64,000 nucleotides of DNA from Peptoniphilus stercorisuis (GTDB taxonomy: Bacteria > Bacillota > Clostridia > Tissierellales > Peptoniphilaceae): positions 91,703 through 155,702 of the forward strand of contig NZ_JAGGLJ010000002.1 of NCBI RefSeq assembly GCF_017874395.1, in the 5' to 3' direction. Shown piece after piece: positions 16,675 through 23,739 of the stretch (position 1 is its first letter; each line of letters starts with the position of its first letter). The notes under the pieces were generated by a model that worked only from the letters and a program-made list of their open reading frames with translations, did no database searches and had not been told where the DNA came from. A program made the position numbers and the translations under genes.

Positions 16675-19023
16675 ATGGATTTTTTTGCACAAAAGACAAT
16701 AGAAAAATATGGTAATAAAAATATATTTGATATTTATTTAATGAGAGTTCGTGGAATATACTATGATAATTTATCATCATTACAAATTATTTATGTGCTA
16801 GAAGGTGAGATTAGCATAGAACTTGATGGAGAAAAACGAATTTTTAAAAAGAATGATTTAATTATATTAAACCAATTTGAAAATAAATTTATATACAGTA
16901 ATTCTAAAAACTTATTATTAATAACTACAATATACAATAGTTATTTAAAAAATTTAGGAACTATATATTATGAATCAAGGTTTGTTAATCAAATAAATAG
17001 AAAAGAGTTAAAAGAAAATATATTAAATAACTTAATATTATTATATAAATCTAGTATAATCAAAGAAGAAAAAGAGATAAAGTTAAATATAATACAGCAA
17101 ATTATTCAAATATTATTAAAGAACTTTATTTGCCAGAAATGTTTAATAACAGGAATATCTGAAAAAAGTAATTATTTAGAAGAAATTCAAAAATTACATG
17201 AAAAAGGTCAAAAGGAATACTATAGCTTAAATGCAATAGCAAGTAATATCCATATAAGCATTTCCTATTTATCAAAGGTATTTAATCAATTAACTGGAAT
17301 AAATTATTCGGAATATATACAACAGCTAAAACTTTTTTATGCAACAACTTATGTTTTAAATACAAAAGATACCTTTGAATATATTGCAGAGATTGTAGGA
17401 TTTGAATCTACTAAATCATTAAATAGAATATTTAATAAATATTTAGATACAACTCCTTCTAAATATAGGAAAAACTTTAAAAATATTACAGAGGATTCAA
17501 GTAAAGAAAATTTAAGAAATGAAAAAAGCTTTATAGAGATATTTGAGAAAAAAGATGAAATAAATTATGAAGAATATGTTCAAAAAAATTCCAAAAGTGA
17601 CTATTCACAATATTCATATACAGAAGAAACTAAAAAAGTTGAAAAATTAAACAGAAATTGGCGAGTCATTAGAAATATAAAGACTTTAGGTGACTATTAT
17701 TTAAAAAATCTAGATTTAATTTTAGAGAAGATACCAATTGAAGAAATTATATTAAGATTTACAATGCTAGAAGACGATAAAGTATTGTTAACAGATTTAA
17801 ATAGAAAAATAGAAGAATATGAATTAAATAGTTTGTTGACTAAATGCATTGAAAATAATATTAATTTAGTAATAGCACTTAGACTTGAAGATTTAAAACC
17901 CTATAAAAATACACCTAGTATTGTAGAAACGAAAATTAAAAGAAGTAAAAAGTTTTTTGATTTAATATCAAATGCTATTGGAATGACCAATATGAAAAAA
18001 TTCACATATATATTTGATATAGATAAAATTGGTGAATTTATGAAGGCAAATAGAAACTTAGAGGATTATGTAGAGATATTAAATATTCAAAAATCTATAT
18101 TAGAAGAAAAACTAGGTACAAAGGATTATAAATGGGGATTTGAATTAGGAAATTTAACAGAATTAGAATTAAAAGAACTCCTTTTAAATTACAATAAATT
18201 AAAAAATAAAGAAGAAGTAGGATTAAATCCAAGTATTATATCAATAAACTATGCAGACAAATATGAAAATGACATGATAACAGTAAAGGGTTTAGAAAAT
18301 ATAAGAGAATATATAGATGATTCAATAGCAGAATTTGTAAGTATAGGTAAAGCATTTAATTTTCCTATTGAAAAAGTATATATAAAAAATTTATTTGAAG
18401 AAATAGATATATCTGATATCAATTATTTGTATAGAGATCTATTTTTAGTAAATCTAATGGTTGAATCATTTTTTTCCTATGACAGTAATGTAATTTATGT
18501 TAGTGAGTATAAGGTAAAAGATAAAAATCAAGAAAAGAAATATTATTATCCAACATATAAAGACAGAAATGATTTTTATACACCAGTTTATTGGGCAAGT
18601 TTAATGGTCGATAAATTAAAGGGAAATATAGTGTATAATAAACCAGGTTGTCTAATTACAGAAAATTCAGATGATATATATGTTTTGATATATGGAAGTA
18701 TAGTAGCTGATTATGCCTTTGCACAAAAAAATGGCTTTAGGAACTTAGAAAAACATAAAAGAAAAATAAAATTACAGATAGATAAATTGGAAGGAAGATA
18801 TAAAATAGTGACAGAAACATTATCTTTCGAAGATGCGACAGCAGGATATTTTTTAAAACATTTTGACAACTATAAGTACTTAACATCAGAAGAAAAAGAT
18901 TATATCAAAAGAGTGGCAATCCCAAGCCTAGATATATCATTAGAAGAAAAAGAACAAAATTCAATAGAAACAATAGAATATGCACCATTTAATCTAATTT
19001 TAAGAAAGTATATAAAGTTATAA
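16675..19023 (+). CDS. AraC-family regulator with C-terminal GH39-like domain
   Basis: 782 residues. Residues ~1-100 look like an AraC-type cupin sensor (LQIIYVLEGEISIEL, then KKNDLIILNQFENKF). Residues ~180-265 are a two-helix-turn-helix AraC domain ending IAEIVGFESTKSLNRIFNKY and TTPSKYRKNF. Residues ~320-782 resemble GH39 beta-xylosidase-like modules seen on some Firmicute AraC regulators. At the usual NEP acid/base site it reads WGFELGNLTE, so the enzymatic glutamate seems lost. A carbohydrate-sensing rather than hydrolytic role is my inference. GGATGGTGAT precedes the ATG, and a possible -10 TATAAT lies at 16618. A paralogue follows downstream. Confidence 0.85.
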   Translation: MDFFAQKTIEKYGNKNIFDIYLMRVRGIYYDNLSSLQIIYVLEGEISIELDGEKRIFKKNDLIILNQFENKFIYSNSKNLLLITTIYNSYLKNLGTIYYESRFVNQINRKELKENILNNLILLYKSSIIKEEKEIKLNIIQQIIQILLKNFICQKCLITGISEKSNYLEEIQKLHEKGQKEYYSLNAIASNIHISISYLSKVFNQLTGINYSEYIQQLKLFYATTYVLNTKDTFEYIAEIVGFESTKSLNRIFNKYLDTTPSKYRKNFKNITEDSSKENLRNEKSFIEIFEKKDEINYEEYVQKNSKSDYSQYSYTEETKKVEKLNRNWRVIRNIKTLGDYYLKNLDLILEKIPIEEIILRFTMLEDDKVLLTDLNRKIEEYELNSLLTKCIENNINLVIALRLEDLKPYKNTPSIVETKIKRSKKFFDLISNAIGMTNMKKFTYIFDIDKIGEFMKANRNLEDYVEILNIQKSILEEKLGTKDYKWGFELGNLTELELKELLLNYNKLKNKEEVGLNPSIISINYADKYENDMITVKGLENIREYIDDSIAEFVSIGKAFNFPIEKVYIKNLFEEIDISDINYLYRDLFLVNLMVESFFSYDSNVIYVSEYKVKDKNQEKKYYYPTYKDRNDFYTPVYWASLMVDKLKGNIVYNKPGCLITENSDDIYVLIYGSIVADYAFAQKNGFRNLEKHKRKIKLQIDKLEGRYKIVTETLSFEDATAGYFLKHFDNYKYLTSEEKDYIKRVAIPSLDISLEEKEQNSIETIEYAPFNLILRKYIKL

Positions 19024-19199
19024 TAGTTGTTAATTTTCATGCACTACAAAGAAACACGCATAATTTAGAAAATTATTACAAGATTTAGAAAAAAAATGAC
19101 AAGTTATCACCAAATTAATATAAAAAAAATATAATAAAGAATAGATATAAAATAATAAGACATAACTAAAAAATTATGCTATTAATTATTCCTATATAT

Positions 19200-19378
19200 T
19201 GTAATATAATACAATATATATTTAGATAGAACATCGTTCTATAGGGGAAGATATTCGTTATATATTTATTAAAGGTGTAAGGGCTTACATTGAAATATAT
19301 CTTGAATACAACATAAATTTTAATAACTTGAAATTCGTTGAAAAAGTAGATTTAGGGGAAATCTACTTTTTCTTTTTG
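19200..19378 (+). ncRNA. Candidate structured RNA or leader with terminator
   Basis: The 425-base gap 19024-19448 holds no gene but a structured stretch. TATAAT at 19205-19210 could start a transcript near 19217. The RNA would contain AGAAC/GTTCT, an imperfect long stem pairing ATATATTT (19261) with AAATATAT (19292) around GTAAGGGCTTAC, and a final 13-bp stem with the loop AGGGG and T-rich tail at 19341-19376. AGGGGAA and ATTCGTT each occur twice. It could be a small RNA (6S-like is possible) or an attenuator for the following regulator. I do not recognise a named family; 19024-19199 is featureless AT-rich sequence. Confidence 0.4.
19341..19376 (+). terminator. Strong terminator between the two AraC-GH39 genes
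   Basis: Perfect 13-bp stem AAAAAGTAGATTT / AAATCTACTTTTT, 5-base loop, T-rich 3' tail. It ends the candidate RNA and insulates the second regulator. Confidence 0.85.
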
Positions 19379-19448
19379 TATTATTTTTTAGAATAAGAAT
19401 AATATAAAAAATAATTAATTGGTAAAATTATAGAAATGAGTTGATAGT

Positions 19449-19553
19449 ATGAATTTTTATGCTGATATAATAGTAGATAGAAAGCATATAGGGGATATCT
19501 ATGAAACGTATTTAGTAAAATCAAAGGGAGTATATTATGACACATTATCTTAA
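19449..19553 (+). pseudogene. 5' end of the second AraC-GH39 gene, cut off by a nonsense codon
   Basis: ATG 19449 opens a 34-codon frame, MNFYADIIVDRKHIGDIYE and on to GVYYDTLS, then TAA at 19551. It aligns without gaps to the start of the first paralogue: YYDNLSSLQIIYVLEG there, YYDTLS-stop-MQLIYVVEG here. One change (TCA to TAA) explains the break. The ribosome-binding site before 19449 is weak. Confidence 0.8.
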
Positions 19554-21797
19554 ATGCAATTAATATATGTAGTAGAAGGTAGTGTTGAAATATATTTAGA
19601 TGAAGAAACAAAAATATATAACAAAGGTGATTTAATAATATTAAATCAATTTGAAAATAAATTTATATATTCAAGAGAAGAAAATGTATTATTTATTTCT
19701 AAAATATCAAGTGAATATTTAAAAAGTCTTGGAAAAATATACTATACATCAAGATTTGTAAATAAATCAGAAGATAAAAGAAACAATGATAATATATTAA
19801 AAAATATGATTAATATATATAAAAAATTAAATAATAAAGAAAATAAAGAAAATGGAGATATGAATTTAAGTTTAATTCAACAAATTCTTCTAATATTAAT
19901 AAAAAATTATATCTGTATAGAATGTACACTTACAAATATAGATGAAAAATCAGATTGTTTGTTAAGTCTTGAAACTTTTGTTGAAAATGAAAATCCAAGA
20001 GAATTAAATTTAATTAATATAGCTGAAGAGATGCATTTAAGTAGTTCTTATTTATCTAAAACATTTAATGAATTATCAGGAATTAATTTTTCTGAATTTA
20101 TACAGCAGTTAAAACTTTTTTATTCTACAACATATCTTTTAAATACAAAAGATACATTAGAACAAATATCTTACACAATAGGATTTGAATCTATAAAATC
20201 CTTAATTAGGATATATAAGAAGTTTTTTAATATGACACCTACAGAATATAGGAAAAAATATGTGAAGTCCTTTGATTATTTAGATGATAATATTAATTTT
20301 GTAGAATTATTAAATCAATATCAAAACTTAAAATATGATCAGTTTATAAATAACTTTGGAAATAGAATTAAAAGTAATTATAATATTGATGTTAATGCAA
20401 AAAAACAAGGTGAGTTTTTTAAACAATGGAGAATAATTAGAAATTTAAAAAGTTTAGGAAATAATTATCTTTCAAACTTAGATGAATTATTAAAAAATTA
20501 CGCAATAGATGAAATGATTATTCTTTTTAGTGTAGATGAAAATGGCGAATTAATAATTTTAGATCTAAATAGACAAATAGATGAAATCGAGCTTATGAAC
20601 TTACTAAGTAAATGTATTGAAAATAATATAATGCCTGTTATTGGTCTTGAATTTGAAGAGAAGTTTTCAAAAAACAATATAGAAGAATTAATATATGAAA
20701 GATTAACTAAGATTAAAAAATTCTATGATTTAATTTCAAATGCAATTGGAATTACAAATATGAAAAAATTCACTTTTCTATTAAATATAGGATCTATGAC
20801 AGATTATTTAGATGATGAAGAGAAACTAGAAAGATACAGGGAATATATAATAAAACAACAAAGGATGCTAGAAGATAAATTAGAAACTCACAATTATAAG
20901 TGGGGATATAATCTTGGACGTATATCAGAAGATAAGATTTTTAAAATAGGAAAAATATTAGATAGATTTAAAGGTAAAAAATTCAAATTTGTTCCAACAG
21001 TAGTATATTTAACAGTAGTATATTTAAGATTTAATAAAGAGAATATTAAAAATAAAAAAGAATTAATTAATATAAAAAAAGAATTAAATCATTGTGTAAA
21101 TGGATTGACACAAATATCTAAAGAGTTTAATTTCCTAGTAGATAAAGTTTATGTAAAAGATTTATTTTTAGATATAGATATATCAGATGTAAATTATTTA
21201 TATAGAGATTTGTTTGCAGTTAGTTTAATATTAGATTCAATATTTGCAAATGATGATAAAGATATAAAATATATATATGAATATAAATTAACAGATAAAT
21301 TGCAAAAAGATGGAATATATTTACCACGGTACACAGATGAAAATGGATTTAATACACCAGTATATTGGATAAGTCTTCTATTAGATTCTATAAAGGGAGA
21401 AGTAATATATGACGAGCAGGGATGTTTTGCAGTAATAAATGATGCTGATTTATATATATTATTATATGGTGATACAGTTACAGATTATTATTTTGCACAA
21501 AAAAATGGAATACAGGATTTAGATGAGAAATATTTAGATATTAATTTAAATATAAAGGGTTTAAAAGGAAAATATAAGATAACTACAGAAAGATTATCTT
21601 ATAAAGAAGGAACAATAGGATATTATCTAAAGCATTTTGAAAATTATAAATATTTAACATCAAAAGAAAAAGAATATATTAAAAGAGTAGCAGTTCCTAG
21701 TCTAGATATAAATTTAAAAGAAATTAGTAATGAGTATGTAGATATAGTAAAATATTCACCTTTTAATGTAGTTTTAAAAAAATATACAAAAATTTAA
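19554..21797 (+). CDS. AraC-family regulator with GH39-like domain, second copy (N-terminally truncated)
   Basis: 747 residues, paralogous over its whole length to the gene at 16675. It has the cupin sensor (VVEGSVEIYLDEE, GDLIILNQFENKF), the AraC helix-turn-helix region (~residues 140-235, ending ISYTIGFESIKSLIRIYKKF and MTPTEYRKKY), and the GH39-like C-terminal part (WGYNLGRISE where the acid/base motif should be; TPVYWISLLLDSIKG). The intact-frame ATG follows a TAA stop directly (TAAATG) with no ribosome-binding site of its own. If expressed, it depends on re-initiation or readthrough and would lack about 35 N-terminal residues, possibly impairing the cupin. Could be a recent pseudogene. 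Confidence 0.75.
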   Translation: MQLIYVVEGSVEIYLDEETKIYNKGDLIILNQFENKFIYSREENVLFISKISSEYLKSLGKIYYTSRFVNKSEDKRNNDNILKNMINIYKKLNNKENKENGDMNLSLIQQILLILIKNYICIECTLTNIDEKSDCLLSLETFVENENPRELNLINIAEEMHLSSSYLSKTFNELSGINFSEFIQQLKLFYSTTYLLNTKDTLEQISYTIGFESIKSLIRIYKKFFNMTPTEYRKKYVKSFDYLDDNINFVELLNQYQNLKYDQFINNFGNRIKSNYNIDVNAKKQGEFFKQWRIIRNLKSLGNNYLSNLDELLKNYAIDEMIILFSVDENGELIILDLNRQIDEIELMNLLSKCIENNIMPVIGLEFEEKFSKNNIEELIYERLTKIKKFYDLISNAIGITNMKKFTFLLNIGSMTDYLDDEEKLERYREYIIKQQRMLEDKLETHNYKWGYNLGRISEDKIFKIGKILDRFKGKKFKFVPTVVYLTVVYLRFNKENIKNKKELINIKKELNHCVNGLTQISKEFNFLVDKVYVKDLFLDIDISDVNYLYRDLFAVSLILDSIFANDDKDIKYIYEYKLTDKLQKDGIYLPRYTDENGFNTPVYWISLLLDSIKGEVIYDEQGCFAVINDADLYILLYGDTVTDYYFAQKNGIQDLDEKYLDINLNIKGLKGKYKITTERLSYKEGTIGYYLKHFENYKYLTSKEKEYIKRVAVPSLDINLKEISNEYVDIVKYSPFNVVLKKYTKI

Positions 21798-21820
21798 GAA
21801 GGTCTATCCTTCTTTTTTTT
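21796..21820 (+). terminator. Terminator of the second AraC-GH39 gene
   Basis: AAGAAGG / CCTTCTT stem with a 5-base loop and eight T's, overlapping the stop codon. Confidence 0.85.
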
Positions 21821-21837
21821 ATACTCAAAAATAATAA

Positions 21838-21869
21838 AGTGTCCGTAAATTATGGAGAAATGACACTTA
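21838..21869. repeat. Short inverted repeat AAGTGTC...GACACTT
   Basis: Seven-base arms around CGTAAATTATGGAGAAAT. The TGTCCGTAAATTATGG wording recalls terminal repeats of transposase (Mutator/IS256-like) elements, but no transposase remnant is visible, so I call it only a possible relic. Confidence 0.3.
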
Positions 21870-21966
21870 TTTAACAAAAAACAGCTTAAGTATGACTAAT
21901 TTACTAAAAAGATGAAATAAAAGGTATCAAATTAAAAAGAATTGCTATAAAAAAAACAATGATCAT

Positions 21967-22009
21967 CCTATAAAATATACTCATGTAGTGCATGATGTAA
22001 TTTTATAGG
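21967..22009. repeat. Hairpin 1 of the adhesin leader
   Basis: CCTATAAAAT pairs with ATTTTATAGG, and inside it TCATG pairs with CATGA around a 5-base loop, making a long two-part hairpin. Part of a 408-base non-coding gap (21798-22205). Confidence 0.7.
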
Positions 22010-22026
22010 TAAGATATAAGTTACAT

Positions 22027-22068
22027 ATTTAAGAAGTGATAGGATTGGGAACTTATCACTTCTTAAAT
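22027..22068. repeat. Hairpin 2 of the adhesin leader (15-bp perfect arms)
   Basis: ATTTAAGAAGTGATA and its exact complement flank a 12-base spacer (GGATTGGGAACT). No T run follows, so it is not an ordinary terminator. Confidence 0.75.
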
Positions 22069-22073
22069 GTCTA

Positions 22074-22105
22074 AAAATCTAGATTTAATATTAAATCTAG
22101 ATTTT
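22074..22105. repeat. Perfect 32-bp palindrome before the adhesin gene
   Basis: A fully self-complementary 32-base sequence built around AAATCTAGATTTAA, lying 100 bases before the adhesin start. It could be an operator, a cruciform or terminator-like hairpin, or a recombination site. Between it and the ATG (22106-22205) I see only AT-rich sequence and the AAGGGGG ribosome-binding site. Confidence 0.8.
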
Positions 22106-22205
22106 GTCGAATTTAAATATACTAAAAGAGTAAAAAATCTTACCTTATTTATCTTGCATAGTTCGTTTAAAATTAAAATTTTTGTAATTGAATAAGGGGG
22201 ATATT

Positions 22206-22469
22206 ATGAAAAAAAGAACATTAACATTAATATTGATGTTTTCTATACTAATTAACTCTATTTTGCCAATGGATATACTGGCAAAGAGTTTAGAGGAAAA
22301 TAATATTATTCATAAAGAAATAACAAGAGATAAGAAAAGTTATTTGGACAATGAAGAAATAGATATTGAAGAAGATGAAGAAGATTCAAAAGAAGTAGAA
22401 GAAAATGAAGAAATAGATACTAAAGAAGATGAAAAAGACTTAGAAGAAAATGAAAAAAAGATTTATTAG
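22206..22469 (+). CDS. Adhesin fragment 1: signal peptide and acidic segment
   Basis: 87 residues as written: MKKRTLTLILMFSILINSI signal peptide, cleavage expected near ILAKS, then a run dominated by Glu and Asp. AAGGGGG precedes ATG 22206; an upstream ATG at 22188 lies before that site. It ends early at TAG 22467 because the A7 run at 22453 shifts the frame; with A8 it reads on as KKDLLEETKNEETNTEQNKS. On its own it would be a short secreted acidic peptide. Confidence 0.7.
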   Translation: MKKRTLTLILMFSILINSILPMDILAKSLEENNIIHKEITRDKKSYLDNEEIDIEEDEEDSKEVEENEEIDTKEDEKDLEENEKKIY

Positions 22470-22591
22470 AAGAAACTAAAAACGAAGAAACTAATACTGA
22501 ACAAAACAAAAGTGATATTGAAGAATTAAGTGATAAATCTAAAACTTTAGAAATATTAGATGAAAAAATAGATTATGGGTTTTTAAGTTAT

Positions 22592-23509
22592 ATGAATAGT
22601 TTATCACGAATGAATAGAGATATTAGTAGTCAAGCTATTTCTAATATTATTGTAGATAAAAATTCAGTGTCTAGTGGAGAGGATATAAAAATAATTGTAA
22701 ACTATAATGATAAAAATGGAAAAATTAATCCTGGAGATTATATAAAAATAGACCTTGGAAATAATGAGAGTGTTACAGTTAATGGTTATAGAGAAAAAAA
22801 AGGTTTATTTTTTAAGGGAATATTAGTTGGACATTTTGAAGTAGCAGGATCAGAAGCTAAAATAATCTTTAATAATCAAGTAGAAGCTTTTTTACAAGGA
22901 AGTGTTTCAGGATTTATTGATTTTTCAGCTAAAATAAGAAATGAATCTCATTCAAATCAAACTACATCAATAATATCAGGTGGACAATATATAAATATTA
23001 ATATTGAAAAAGAAAGCTCAGGAGGAACAAGTAGTCAATTTTTTTATAAAACAGGGGATATTCAAACTGATAACCTAGAAGAAGTTAGATGGTTTTTAAT
23101 TTTTAATTCAGTAGGTGATGAATATAGTGGATATATAGATATAGATGATCAAATTCAAAATCCGGAAAATCATAAAATAATAAAAGAAAGTGTAGCTATT
23201 ACTAGAGTAGATCATATTGGAAATTCAAAAAGTTATTATGGAACAGAAGGTCTTACAGAATTTAATAATGAAACTGGAAGTACTTTAGTTTTTACTGAAG
23301 ATAGCGTTTATGGAGAAATACCTTGGGATAGAATAGCACATTCACAGATTAGTATAAATTATAATACTAAAATTTTAAATCCTAGAGCGGAAAGTTTTTC
23401 TAATAAAGTAATATTAAATAATAGTCAACAAATTATACAAGAAGAAAACTTTAGTGTTAAAAATGTTTCAGCAAATGCTGGCATAATTGGTTCTAAAAAA
23501 ATGAATTAA
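22592..23509 (+). CDS. Adhesin fragment 2: MSCRAMM-like ligand-binding region
   Basis: The open frame actually runs from about 22460, continuing fragment 1 after the frameshift; the first ATG is 22592 and has no good ribosome-binding site. The sequence has the beta-rich, Asn/Gly/Ser pattern of Ig-like adhesion domains of Gram-positive MSCRAMMs: INPGDYIKIDLGN, then a second half with VRWFLIFNSVGDEYSGYID and YGEIPWDRIAHSQISINYNT. Ligand unknown. It stops at TAA 23507 after SANAGIIGSKKMN because of the second A7 run. Confidence 0.65.
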   Translation: MNSLSRMNRDISSQAISNIIVDKNSVSSGEDIKIIVNYNDKNGKINPGDYIKIDLGNNESVTVNGYREKKGLFFKGILVGHFEVAGSEAKIIFNNQVEAFLQGSVSGFIDFSAKIRNESHSNQTTSIISGGQYININIEKESSGGTSSQFFYKTGDIQTDNLEEVRWFLIFNSVGDEYSGYIDIDDQIQNPENHKIIKESVAITRVDHIGNSKSYYGTEGLTEFNNETGSTLVFTEDSVYGEIPWDRIAHSQISINYNTKILNPRAESFSNKVILNNSQQIIQEENFSVKNVSANAGIIGSKKMN

Positions 23510-23739
23510 AAATATATAAATTTATAAAAGATAGTGGTAAATCTTTAGAGGGAGTTACATTTGAACTTAAAAGAGAAGATGGAAAAGAAATTCAAGATGG
23601 ATTAACAAGAATAAAACTTACAACTAACGAATATGGGTGGATAAGTATAGAAAATATACCTAATGGAAAATATATTGTAAAAGAAATATCAGCTCCTGAG
23701 GGATATATATATGATTCAGATGAAGAATATAAATTTGAA

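Noticed and set aside
22460..23509. Programmed ribosomal frameshift as the explanation for the adhesin breaks
   Set aside because: The A7 runs are slippery, but no conserved stimulatory element (pseudoknot or internal Shine-Dalgarno) is evident; kept only as one option beside phase variation, RNA slippage and sequencing error.
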